64,000 nucleotides of DNA, from the NCBI RefSeq assembly GCF_002899825.2, contig NZ_PPED02000004.1, positions 248,001 to 312,000 of the forward strand, given 5' to 3'. The notes under the pieces were generated by a model. It had not been told where the DNA came from. It searched no databases and saw nothing but the letters and a program-made list of their open reading frames with translations. Made by a program: the position numbers and the translations under genes. Source of the stretch: Chryseobacterium phosphatilyticum. GTDB lineage: Bacteria > Bacteroidota > Bacteroidia > Flavobacteriales > Weeksellaceae. Positions 34,072 through 42,114 of the stretch are shown piece by piece (the stretch's first letter is position 1; each line of letters opens with the position of its first letter).

Positions 34072-35259
34072 ATGAAGAGATTTATGAGTTTTATGGCCAT
34101 CATTTTTTCAGTAATGGCTTTTGCACAACAGGGAAAACTTAGAAAAGTGGCTACTGTTGGCTTTTTGAATGTAGAAAACCTTTGGGATACAATACGCTCA
34201 GCAGATTATATTGACGGAACTAAAGATATCAAAAATCCGGCATTCCATAGAAGCATCCCCATCGATTCTGTAAACTTTTTAGATGTTGAAAAGTATGACG
34301 GACCTTGGAGTGATGGGGCTTTAAAAGGAAAAAAAGTAGTCAGATACCAAAGTGGCTCAGAAGAATTCACCCCAAAAAGTGCTAAGAATTACGGCTCTAA
34401 AATATACAAAGCCAAATTAGCCAACGAGGCAAAAGTAATTTCTGAAATGGGAGCACAGTATACCAAAACAGCTCCTGCAGTAGTAGGTCTGATCGAAGTT
34501 GAAAACAGACAGGTTATTGAAGATCTTATTAATGAACCCGCTTTGAAAAAATACGATTATGGAATTATTCACTACAACTCGTATGACTACAGAGGTATTG
34601 ATGTTGCTTTAATCTATCAGAAAAGACGATTCACCCCGAGCAATTCATTAAAAAAGGAATTGAAAATTTTTGGCAGTGACGGAAGAAGAGAATACACCAG
34701 AGACATTTTGGTGGTAACAGGATTTTTAGATAATGAAAAGGTGGCATTCTTTATGAATCACTGGCCTTCAAGAAGAGGAGGAGAAGCAGTTTCTTTACCT
34801 AAAAGAAATGCCGCCGCCGCTTTACTAAAGCAACAGATGGACAGTATAAGAGCCGTAGACCCTTCAACAAAGCTTTTCGCTATGGGTGACTTTAATGATG
34901 ATCCTGTAAGCTCCAGCTTGAAAAATTATCTGAAAGCACAGGCGAGCCCAAAAGATTTAAGTGATGAAACTCCTTATCTCAATTTAATGTATCCTCTATA
35001 CAAAAAAGGGGTTGCTTCTTTGGCGTACCAGGATGCTCCTAACTTATTCGACCAGATTATTGTTTCTAAAAACCTGGTTTCTGATCAGGTAACAAAAGAA
35101 TATTCTGTATATAAAGCAGAAATTTTTGCTCCGGCTTATCTTGTGAATAAAGAAGGAAATTATAAAGGCTACCCTTTCAGATCCTGGAATGGAGATCAGT
35201 TTACAGGCGGCTACAGTGACCACTTCCCGGCATTTGTAGTTCTCCAGAAAGAACCATAA
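34072..35259 (+). CDS. Secreted endonuclease/exonuclease/phosphatase family enzyme
   Basis: 395 residues with a signal peptide (ending AFAQ). The metal-dependent EEP fold is clear from NVENLWD, Glu142 in GLIEVENR, Asn229-His230 in NHWPSRRGG, Asp273 in GDFNDDP and the catalytic Asp383-His384 in GYSDHFP. Such enzymes cut phosphodiester bonds in DNA, RNA or other phosphoesters. The signal peptide and the divergent TonB receptor with DUF5689 lipoprotein suggest extracellular digestion for phosphate or nucleoside uptake. There is no T9SS sorting tail, so it is probably periplasmic. Confidence 0.9.
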   Translation: MKRFMSFMAIIFSVMAFAQQGKLRKVATVGFLNVENLWDTIRSADYIDGTKDIKNPAFHRSIPIDSVNFLDVEKYDGPWSDGALKGKKVVRYQSGSEEFTPKSAKNYGSKIYKAKLANEAKVISEMGAQYTKTAPAVVGLIEVENRQVIEDLINEPALKKYDYGIIHYNSYDYRGIDVALIYQKRRFTPSNSLKKELKIFGSDGRREYTRDILVVTGFLDNEKVAFFMNHWPSRRGGEAVSLPKRNAAAALLKQQMDSIRAVDPSTKLFAMGDFNDDPVSSSLKNYLKAQASPKDLSDETPYLNLMYPLYKKGVASLAYQDAPNLFDQIIVSKNLVSDQVTKEYSVYKAEIFAPAYLVNKEGNYKGYPFRSWNGDQFTGGYSDHFPAFVVLQKEP

Positions 35260-35265
35260 AAATTC

Positions 35266-35291
35266 AAGCACTCTCAATGAGTGCTTTTTTT
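35266..35291 (+). terminator. Rho-independent terminator
   Basis: Arms aagcactc and gagtgctt with T7 follow the EEP gene. A GTG-initiated open frame that begins inside this hairpin (35281) is therefore not the true start of the next gene. Confidence 0.85.
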
Positions 35292-35307
35292 GTGTAACTT
35301 TATGAGT

Positions 35308-35727
35308 ATGAAAAATATCATTTTAATACTATTCATTGTCTTAATCCCTTTTAGTTGTTTCTCACAGGACAATTCAAAGAAAGACAAAGAGCATAATGAG
35401 ATGAAACCGTCTAAAAATGATGACGGAGAATGGGATCTCACGGTGATAGATACTCAGTTTGATTATTTTTTAAATGCCGTTGCCAGACCTATCAGCCAAT
35501 ATTCAGAATCGTATCTGAAAACAAAGAATACCTTTCTTGTCAATGAATGGAACGGTTATTATAATTCAGGAAAATATAGAAACATTATAGAGTCGGGAAT
35601 TGATTATGATCCCCGTGAAAACTACGGAATCAAATTCGAATATAAGTTGTATCAGGTATTTGCCTATGTAAAATGGAAATACGGACTTAAAATGAATGGG
35701 TTATCAGGCAGTGACGCTGTAAGGTAG
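35308..35727 (+). CDS. DUF6146 family exported protein
   Basis: 139 residues from the ATG at 35308 (an ATG at 35302 adds two). A signal peptide ends PFSC-FSQ, either a lipobox Cys or a normal cleavage site. The mature part contains ARPISQYSESYLKTKNTFLVNEWN, the pattern I recall for DUF6146, an uncharacterised Bacteroidota family in which the ARP-x-YSxSYLexKN-EWN core is conserved. Function is unknown. It could be co-transcribed with the enzyme upstream only through read-through, because a terminator lies between them. Confidence 0.75.
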   Translation: MKNIILILFIVLIPFSCFSQDNSKKDKEHNEMKPSKNDDGEWDLTVIDTQFDYFLNAVARPISQYSESYLKTKNTFLVNEWNGYYNSGKYRNIIESGIDYDPRENYGIKFEYKLYQVFAYVKWKYGLKMNGLSGSDAVR

Positions 35728-35798
35728 TATTTATTATCAAACAGTAACTTTCTTGCCTCAATACATAAATAATGTATACATCTCTTCCAAGTTTTATT

Positions 35799-35806
35799 TA
35801 TATTTG
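35799..35806 (+). promoter_or_regulatory. -7 box (TATATTTG) before the small ORF and T9SS type A gene
   Basis: An exact TAnnTTTG match in a 372-base stretch without an obvious gene. It lies 49 nt before the small ORF at 35856 and 293 nt before the T9SS type A gene at 36100. Confidence 0.4.
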
Positions 35807-35855
35807 TAACTCACTGGATATTGAATTCCAGAAAACAAAAAACTAATAGTAAGCC

Positions 35856-36029
35856 ATGAAAAAATTTTTTCCAGCACGATCTGTGCTCACGATCTGCGTA
35901 TCCCACCAATTTTACATTCCGCTGGCATCACCCTCATTCTGCAGTGAAACGATCAATATAAATAGCAATTTAACTGACATTCTACCTGCTCAAAGGTTTA
36001 TTGATTACTCTTCCATTACAGGCCGGTAA
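35856..36029 (+). CDS. Possible small 57-residue protein
   Basis: An ATG at 35856 opens a 57-residue frame (MKKFFPARSVLTIC... ITGR) that fills much of the gap between 35727 and 36100. The N-terminus is mildly hydrophobic and basic, like a weak signal, and two Cys residues occur. I recognise no family. A -7 box lies at 35799. It may be a real small protein, a leader region of the next gene, or chance; the lower AT content of its middle part compared with nearby spacers is the main reason to list it. Confidence 0.3.
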   Translation: MKKFFPARSVLTICVSHQFYIPLASPSFCSETININSNLTDILPAQRFIDYSSITGR

Positions 36030-36099
36030 AAAATGAACCCGATATTTATTCTGGCAAAAACAAACATTCTTAAAAACTAAATAACAAACCAATAACCAT

Positions 36100-37857
36100 A
36101 TGAAAAACAAAATCTCTCTTTTACTCATGGCGCTATGTCTTGGTGCAAACTCTTTATATGCCCAACATGAAAATGACCATTGGGTATTTGGCAATAATAA
36201 GTGGAAATTTGATGCTACGCATTATTTGGGCTACATACATACTATAAATTCTCCTTACTTAAGATATGCCAGTTCGGTAATTAGTGATAAGAATACGGGA
36301 AATCTTTTATTCTATAGTGACGGCTATAAAATTTATGATAAAAACGGAGCCGTTATGAACAATGGAGACAATTTATTTGGCGTTAATAACACCGCCTTCA
36401 ATACATTTGGGAATCCATCCGACCAATCCTCCATTATCGTTCCATTACCTAATTCCAATTCTATCTATTACGTATTTTACATCAATGGTGATAAGAAAGT
36501 AGATGATCAGGAAAATTTATCCGATACAACCTCTTATAACTATGGATTACGATATGCCATTGTAGATATGTCTTTAAATGGAGGTTTGGGAGCTGTTACC
36601 TCAAAGAATAATATTTTATTTTCGAATTCACCTACCAATGCATTAACGTCGACAGTGGGAAGCAATGGAAATTCTTATTGGATTGTAACGGCTAATAATG
36701 GTAATTTTTTATCTTATAAACTTACACCTGGAGGACTAAACACAAACCCTGTGTCCAGCCCTGCGCCCAACTATGGAAACTTTTTTAAGATATCTCCCAA
36801 TAGCAAGAAACTGGCAACAAGGATTAATAAGGGAAATAATAAAGGAATTTATCTTTCTGATTTTGACAACGCTACAGGAATTTTCAGCAATCAGACTAAT
36901 ATTGTCCCTCCAAGCAGCGGAGGTCAGTTTTTAGAACCTTCTGATTTCACGAACAGTGCAGAGTTTTCGGGGAATAGTGATTTCCTCTATTTCACAAACT
37001 CAGACAAATGCCTATGTGATTATCCGGCAGCAACATCAACCGTTTATTCATATCAGATTTCAAACAGTACATTCAATTATGTATATGGTCACCAGGGAGG
37101 GCATAACCTGTCTATGCAACGAGCTGCTAACGGAAAAATTTATATGATTCAAAATTATCAAACAGCTTATAATGCTTCAGGTATCAGAGATGTTGTTTTA
37201 GGCTGGACATCCGGAAATAGCTATCATTCATACTCCTGGGTAATTATGGACAATCCCAATATTGTTAATTCATCTTTTAACAATATTGGCAGCCAAATTC
37301 CAAATGCAAAAAATGGATATGCTTTTCCCCAATTGGTTCCTCATTTAGATAATACCAATAAATGTCCTAATATTGAGGTTATTGATTATCCAATTGCAAA
37401 TTCAATGAATTTTCAGGCAGCTCAGTCAATCATTGCATCTTCAGTTATTAATAATGGGTTAGTTGTTAATTATAAGGCTGGTCAAAATGTACTATTACTT
37501 CCAGGCTTTAGTTCAATAGCTACCGCAGGCAGCTTATTTAAGGCGTATATTGCCCCGTGTGACGGCATTGAAGCTTTTGCAAAAAACAACGATACTTCAT
37601 CTGCAAACTACTCTAATGAGAAAACATTGACAGTACCATCTCAACTAAAAGTATATCCAAACCCTGCTTCAGACTATATTAATATCAGTAGTGGGAATGA
37701 GAAACTGATTTCCTGGGAATTATACGATATGTCAGGAAAATTAATCCTAAAAGGAAATGAAAAACAGATCGACGTACGAAGTATAGTAAAAGGAAATTAT
37801 CTGCTAAAAATCAATTCAGAAAGAAATCAAACCTCAAAAATGGTTATCATCAAATAA
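36100..37857 (+). CDS. Secreted T9SS type A sorting domain protein
   Basis: 585 residues with a signal peptide (ending SLYAQ). Residues 20-430 look like a beta-propeller found in many flavobacterial secreted proteins: HWVFGNNKWKFD, LLFYSDGYKIYD, SSIIVPLPN and KIYMIQN occur at blade-like spacing. A short beta domain (about 430-490) with NNGLVVNYKAGQNVLLLPGF resembles the segment often seen just before sorting tails. The last 75 residues (YPNPASDYINI, LYDMSGKLIL, GNYLLKI) are the type A T9SS signal. The protein should be released or bound at the surface. Ligand or activity is unknown. Confidence 0.88.
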   Translation: MKNKISLLLMALCLGANSLYAQHENDHWVFGNNKWKFDATHYLGYIHTINSPYLRYASSVISDKNTGNLLFYSDGYKIYDKNGAVMNNGDNLFGVNNTAFNTFGNPSDQSSIIVPLPNSNSIYYVFYINGDKKVDDQENLSDTTSYNYGLRYAIVDMSLNGGLGAVTSKNNILFSNSPTNALTSTVGSNGNSYWIVTANNGNFLSYKLTPGGLNTNPVSSPAPNYGNFFKISPNSKKLATRINKGNNKGIYLSDFDNATGIFSNQTNIVPPSSGGQFLEPSDFTNSAEFSGNSDFLYFTNSDKCLCDYPAATSTVYSYQISNSTFNYVYGHQGGHNLSMQRAANGKIYMIQNYQTAYNASGIRDVVLGWTSGNSYHSYSWVIMDNPNIVNSSFNNIGSQIPNAKNGYAFPQLVPHLDNTNKCPNIEVIDYPIANSMNFQAAQSIIASSVINNGLVVNYKAGQNVLLLPGFSSIATAGSLFKAYIAPCDGIEAFAKNNDTSSANYSNEKTLTVPSQLKVYPNPASDYINISSGNEKLISWELYDMSGKLILKGNEKQIDVRSIVKGNYLLKINSERNQTSKMVIIK

Positions 37858-37876
37858 TCACAGAATATCAATAAAT

Positions 37877-37906
37877 AAAAAGGTTCAGAAAATTCTGAAC
37901 CTTTTT
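37877..37906. terminator. Bidirectional Rho-independent terminator
   Basis: A perfect 14-bp stem, aaaaaggttcagaa against ttctgaaccttttt, serves the T9SS type A gene on the plus strand and the superoxide dismutase on the minus strand. Confidence 0.92.
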
Positions 37907-37926
37907 ATTTTTATAATAGCCTAAAA

Positions 37927-38523
37927 TTATTTGTTGAATAATTCCTCTACTTTATCCCAGTTTACTACGTCAAAGAATGCAGAAACATAGTCAGGTCTTC
38001 TGTTTTGATAGTTTAAATAATAAGCATGCTCCCAAACGTCTAATCCAAGAACCGGAGTTCCTTTAACGTCCGCAACAGGCATTAATGGGTTATCCTGGTT
38101 TGGAGTAGAAGAAACAGATACGGATCCGTCAGCATTTTTCACCAACCAAGCCCATCCTGAACCAAATCTTGTTTTAGCAGCATCTGAAAAATCAGTTTTG
38201 AATTTTTCAAGACCACCATAGTTATCTATAGCAGCTTTTACATTTCCTACAGGCTCTTTGCTTCCTCCCGGAGTCAAAATTTCCCAGAATAAAGAGTGAT
38301 TGAAGTGTCCTCCTCCATTATTTCTTACAGCAGGCTTATCAGTTCCTGTCTGGCAGATTTCTTCAATAGATTTTCCAGCTAAGTCAGTCCCTTCAATTGC
38401 TTTATTTAAATTGTCAATATACGCCTGGTGATGTTTTGTATAGTGGATTTCCATAGTTTTTGCATCGATAGTAGGCTCTAATGCATCATATGCATATCCT
38501 AATTTTGGTAATTCAAATGACAT
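37927..38523 (-). CDS. Superoxide dismutase (Fe/Mn family)
   Basis: 198 residues, cytosolic, converting superoxide to oxygen and hydrogen peroxide. Metal ligands are His27, the His in HFNHSLFW, and the Asp and His of DVWEHAYYLNYQNRR. The GGHFNHSLFW motif is of the type usual in Mn-containing enzymes (Fe enzymes tend to have AAQ at this place), so Mn or mixed metal use is likely, but the sequence alone does not settle it. It is a single gene with a good promoter and a bidirectional terminator. Confidence 0.95.
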   Translation of the reverse strand: MSFELPKLGYAYDALEPTIDAKTMEIHYTKHHQAYIDNLNKAIEGTDLAGKSIEEICQTGTDKPAVRNNGGGHFNHSLFWEILTPGGSKEPVGNVKAAIDNYGGLEKFKTDFSDAAKTRFGSGWAWLVKNADGSVSVSSTPNQDNPLMPVADVKGTPVLGLDVWEHAYYLNYQNRRPDYVSAFFDVVNWDKVEELFNK

Positions 38524-38548
38524 AATCTTTATTTTTAATGTTATAACC

Positions 38549-38580
38549 CAAAATTAGCCAATATTTAAGCTATTATCAAA
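38549..38580 (-). promoter_or_regulatory. Promoter TTTG-20 nt-TAATTTTG for superoxide dismutase
   Basis: Both Bacteroidota elements are present on the minus strand (38580-38577 and 38556-38549), giving a leader of about 20 nt. The 285-base gap to 38809 holds nothing else I can name. Confidence 0.7.
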
Positions 38581-38808
38581 GATTGGGGATTACTTTAATA
38601 AATCTTTAACATTGACATATTGATTTAGAATGAATTAAATTTTAAAAATATTTTTTTTCACTCTGATTAAAAATGATTGCCATCACTACATATGGTGAAT
38701 ACTATTGAAAACATACTTTATTTTCAATTTTGTAACTTACACAAAACGAGCACTATTCCATAAAAAAATATTGTTCTCACTGAATGTTTAACTTAAAAGA
38801 CTTTTATT

Positions 38809-39558
38809 ATGAAAATTGGACTTTTTGGATTTGGAAAGGCAGGAAAGGCCGTTGCTTCAGTAATCCTTCAAAGCAAAGATCATTCTTTACAGTGGATTTA
38901 CAGGAAAACGAACCGGCTAACTACCAGAGATGCCGCTGATTTCTTAGGGATAGAAAGTGATGATCCCGGGTATTTTTATTCAGATAAAAAAATGAGTGTG
39001 GAAGCATTATTGAAAGAACATCCTGTAGATGCCATTATAGATTTCTCCTCTAAAGAGGGTATTTATATGTATGGGGAATCTGCAGCTGAAAATGAAATAA
39101 AAATCATTTCAGCAATTTCCCACTACTCTGACAAAGAAGTTGGATTTCTTCATAAACTGGCTCAAAAAGCAACTGTATTTTGGTCTCCAAATATTACTTT
39201 GGGAATTAATTACCTCTTATATGCTGCCCAATTTTTAAAAAAGATTGCCCCATCAGTAGATATAGAGATTATTGAAGAGCACTTTAAAGACAAACAAGGA
39301 ATTTCAGGGACTGCCATCCGGATTGCGGATGTCTTGGATGTAAAAGACGAAAAAATCAATACTATAAGAGCGGGAGGAATTGTCGGAAAACATGAGGTTA
39401 TTTTTGGTTTTCCCTTCCAGACGGTACGACTCATTCATGAATCAATTTCGCGAGATGCTTTTGGCAATGGAGCCTTGTTTGCCGCCGAACATCTTATCAA
39501 TAAAAAACCGGGCTTCTATAAATTTGAGGATTTATTACATCCTTATTTCAAAGTATAG
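38809..39558 (+). CDS. dapB: Divergent dihydrodipicolinate reductase (DapB-like)
   Basis: 249 residues. The NAD(P)-binding GFGKAGKAV lies at 7-15 and the substrate region is EEHFKDKQGISGTAIRIAD. In E. coli DapB this region reads with two adjacent His, a Lys and the sequence SGTA; here one His and the Lys are kept but the second His is Phe. The usual GTTG loop is replaced by ISAISHYS. It would reduce dihydrodipicolinate in the lysine and diaminopimelate pathway. The differences leave open that it is a paralog with another substrate and that a standard dapB lies elsewhere. It ends convergent with rho. Confidence 0.8.
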   Translation: MKIGLFGFGKAGKAVASVILQSKDHSLQWIYRKTNRLTTRDAADFLGIESDDPGYFYSDKKMSVEALLKEHPVDAIIDFSSKEGIYMYGESAAENEIKIISAISHYSDKEVGFLHKLAQKATVFWSPNITLGINYLLYAAQFLKKIAPSVDIEIIEEHFKDKQGISGTAIRIADVLDVKDEKINTIRAGGIVGKHEVIFGFPFQTVRLIHESISRDAFGNGALFAAEHLINKKPGFYKFEDLLHPYFKV

Positions 39559-39566
39559 AAGCCCGG
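39508..39566. repeat. 13-bp inverted repeat spanning the dapB stop
   Basis: ccgggcttctata (39508-39520) and tatagaagcccgg (39554-39566) are exact complements 33 nt apart. The second arm contains the stop codon of the DapB-like gene and lies 20 nt from the end of rho. No T run follows. Confidence 0.7.
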
Positions 39567-39585
39567 CTTAAGAAAATTTAATTTA

Positions 39586-41415
39586 TTATCTATTCATAGA
39601 CATCAGGAACTCTTCATTATTCAGGGTTCCTTTGATGTTTTTATCAACAAACTCCATCGCTTCTACAGGATTCATTTCAGAAAGATATTTTCTTAAAATC
39701 CACATTCTCTTCGATGTAACTTCATCAAGAAGAAGATCATCTCTACGCGTACTTGATGACACAAGATCAATGGCAGGATAAATTCTTCTGTTAGCTATTT
39801 TTCTATCCAATTGAAGCTCCATATTACCAGTACCTTTAAATTCTTCAAAGATAACTTCATCCATTTTAGAACCTGTATCAATCAATGCAGTTGCTATAAT
39901 GGTTAAAGACCCTCCTCCTTCTATTTTTCTGGCTGCACCGAAGAATCTTTTTGGCTTGTGAAGAGCATTGGCATCAACCCCACCGGAAAGAACTTTACCT
40001 GAAGCAGGAGTAACGGTGTTATACGCTCTTGCTAATCTTGTAATAGAATCCAGCAGGATCACCACATCATGTCCGCACTCTACCATTCTCTGAGCTTTCG
40101 CAAGAACCAGGTTTGCTACTTTCACATGTTTTTCGGCTGCTTCATCAAATGTAGAAGCAATAACTTCTGCATTTACGCTTCTTTCCATATCAGTAACTTC
40201 TTCCGGACGTTCATCGATAAGAAGAACCATCATATATACTTCCGGATGATTCGCTGCAATAGAATTAGCAATATCTTTTAGCAACATTGTTTTACCTGTT
40301 TTAGGCTGGGCAACAATCATTGCTCTCTGCCCTTTTCCAATGGGTGCAAATAAATCTACGATTCTTGTAGAAACAGTAGATCCGCTTCCTGCAAGATTGA
40401 ATTTTTCTTCCGGGAAAAGTGGAGTCAGATATTCAAAAGCAACTCTATCTTTAATAAAGGCAAGATCACGTCCGTTAACCTCTGTAGGCTTTAATAATGA
40501 AAAATATTTTTCACCCTCTTTTGGTAATCTTACAATTCCTTTAACTGTATCTCCGGTTTTCAGACCAAAATTTCTGATCTGGGCGGTAGATACATACACA
40601 TCATCAGGGGAAGAAATATAACTGAAGTCTGAAGAACGTAAGAATCCATAGTTATCCGGTAATATTTCTAACACTCCTTCAATACTCACCATTCCATCGA
40701 AACTGAATTCTTTCTTATGATCATGCTGCTCCTCTGCCTTTTCAGAATGTCTGTTCTGATTCTGGTTTTGGTGCTGATGTTGATGTTGGTTTGGGTTTTT
40801 ATGTTGGTTTCCGCTGTTTTGCGGGTGGTTGTGTCCTTTTTGAGGTCTGTTAGCCTGTTGCTGTTGTTGAGGGGGATTGTTCGGCTTATCTTCTGCCGGA
40901 ACAGGCTCTTGGGATTCTGTGTTTTTAGGAGCTTCTTGTCTTTCCTGGGATACTTCTGTATTACCCGTGTTGGTAGAAACTCTTTTTCTCTTCTTTTTAG
41001 CATTTGCTGTCGTGGCAGATACTTCTTCAGTTGCCGTTACAGCTTCAGCTTTGGGCTCTTCTGGCTTTATTTCCTCAGAAACCGGTATTTGTTCTATTAC
41101 TTTTTCCTCTACTTTAGGTTCTACCGGTGCTTTAGCATTAGCTCTGGGCTTGGCTGGGGCTTTCTTAGGGACAGCAGCTTTTCTTGCCGGGGCTTTAGCA
41201 GGTTTTTCTGCCTGATCCTCTTCAGTATTTATACTGGTTGTCTCTGTGGCGTTGAAATAATCTTTTGAGACTTTGGGGTTGGAAGCCTGAAAGTCAAGAA
41301 TAGCAAAGATCTTGTCATTTTCATTGCTGTTTCTTGCAACTTTAACGCCCAAATCTTTTAAGATTTTAGTCAGTTCCGTTACGGATTTTGACCTTAACGT
41401 TTCTATGTTAAACAT
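39586..41415 (-). CDS. rho: Transcription termination factor Rho with long disordered insert
   Basis: 609 residues against about 420 in E. coli. The N-terminal Rho domain (about 1-50) is split from the RNA-binding OB fold (about 240-310) by roughly 180 residues: an Ala/Lys/Pro/Glu-rich part followed by a Gln/His/Asn-rich tail (about 182-232). The ATPase core has Walker A AQPKTGKT (about 369-376) and LLDSITRLARAYN. Rho is a ring helicase that ends transcription. Bacteroidota Rho commonly carries such an insert, and in Bacteroides thetaiotaomicron it has been tied to condensate formation. It is divergent from the DUF4293 gene. Confidence 0.97.
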   Translation of the reverse strand: MFNIETLRSKSVTELTKILKDLGVKVARNSNENDKIFAILDFQASNPKVSKDYFNATETTSINTEEDQAEKPAKAPARKAAVPKKAPAKPRANAKAPVEPKVEEKVIEQIPVSEEIKPEEPKAEAVTATEEVSATTANAKKKRKRVSTNTGNTEVSQERQEAPKNTESQEPVPAEDKPNNPPQQQQQANRPQKGHNHPQNSGNQHKNPNQHQHQHQNQNQNRHSEKAEEQHDHKKEFSFDGMVSIEGVLEILPDNYGFLRSSDFSYISSPDDVYVSTAQIRNFGLKTGDTVKGIVRLPKEGEKYFSLLKPTEVNGRDLAFIKDRVAFEYLTPLFPEEKFNLAGSGSTVSTRIVDLFAPIGKGQRAMIVAQPKTGKTMLLKDIANSIAANHPEVYMMVLLIDERPEEVTDMERSVNAEVIASTFDEAAEKHVKVANLVLAKAQRMVECGHDVVILLDSITRLARAYNTVTPASGKVLSGGVDANALHKPKRFFGAARKIEGGGSLTIIATALIDTGSKMDEVIFEEFKGTGNMELQLDRKIANRRIYPAIDLVSSSTRRDDLLLDEVTSKRMWILRKYLSEMNPVEAMEFVDKNIKGTLNNEEFLMSMNR

Positions 41416-41494
41416 ACTTAATGTAAAAATGTAATTAATTGTGAGTAAGAAAAGTAAGTCCGGTGACTTTTGTTTTCAAGTACATTGTATAATG

Positions 41495-41525
41495 CAAATC
41501 TACACTTATTTTTGAATTGTGCAAA
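41495..41525 (-). promoter_or_regulatory. rho promoter, TTTG-19 nt-TAGATTTG
   Basis: A near-ideal promoter on the minus strand giving a leader of about 75 nt. Its -33 element (41525-41522) lies between the two elements of the divergent DUF4293 promoter. Confidence 0.7.
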
Positions 41526-41541
41526 ATTTATGTTATTTTTG
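41511..41541 (+). promoter_or_regulatory. DUF4293 promoter, TTTG-19 nt-TATTTTTG
   Basis: Both elements are at ideal spacing. It overlaps the rho promoter by 15 bp on the opposite strand. Confidence 0.7.
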
Positions 41542-41559
41542 CCAAGAATTTAATATTCA

Positions 41560-41949
41560 ATGCTACAGAGAATACAAACTATTTGGACATTATTAGCAGT
41601 TTTAGCTGCTGTTTTTCTTTTCATTACAGGACAGGATGTTGTCGTATCCGGCAATATTCCGGCACTTAATATTGGTTGTATCCTACTGGTTTTAACCGGA
41701 GCATTAAGTATTTTCAGTTTTAAAAACAGAAAAAGACAAATTCTGCTGAATACCATCAGCATTATTATAAACGCTTTGTTGATTGGTGTATTGGCGTACT
41801 GGTTACTAAACTTATCCGGAGGAATTCAATTTCCTGAGAAGGGTATTGAGCCGATTTTCCCATTGATCGCGATGATCTGTCTGCTTATTGCAAACATTTT
41901 TATCCGCAGAGATGAGAGGCTCGTAAAATCTGTAGACAGACTTCGATAG
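41560..41949 (+). CDS. DUF4293 family membrane protein
   Basis: 129 residues with four predicted membrane helices (about 7-25, 34-52, 60-80, 98-115) and a basic C-terminus. The start MLQRIQTIW is the conserved opening of DUF4293, a Bacteroidota-only family that I recall next to rho in many genomes. No function is known. The shared, overlapping promoter region with rho suggests the two genes are transcribed in competition or coordinated. Confidence 0.85.
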   Translation: MLQRIQTIWTLLAVLAAVFLFITGQDVVVSGNIPALNIGCILLVLTGALSIFSFKNRKRQILLNTISIIINALLIGVLAYWLLNLSGGIQFPEKGIEPIFPLIAMICLLIANIFIRRDERLVKSVDRLR

Positions 41950-41973
41950 CCTTACAACGATTTTTTGAGTGAG

Positions 41974-42003
41974 AACAGTTCCCTTATAAGGAGCTGTTTT
42001 TTA
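41974..42003 (+). terminator. Rho-independent terminator
   Basis: Arms aacagttcc and ggagctgtt (one T-G pair) with a 7-nt loop and a T-rich run. Confidence 0.85.
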
Positions 42004-42114
42004 TTTTGTGTATTTCGCCTTCATCCTGCCGTCTTTACCTCAATTTATTTATGTACCTTCCTGCAACTTTTCAGTAAAAGTCACGACACATTAAATAACC
42101 ATTAATTAAAGACA

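Noticed and set aside
40717..41268. A 183-residue plus-strand open frame, and another of 112 residues in a second frame, opposite rho
   Set aside because: They lie antisense to the low-complexity insert of rho; long open frames are expected opposite Gln/Lys/Pro-rich codons, and the translations are Leu/Phe/Ser-rich with no domain.
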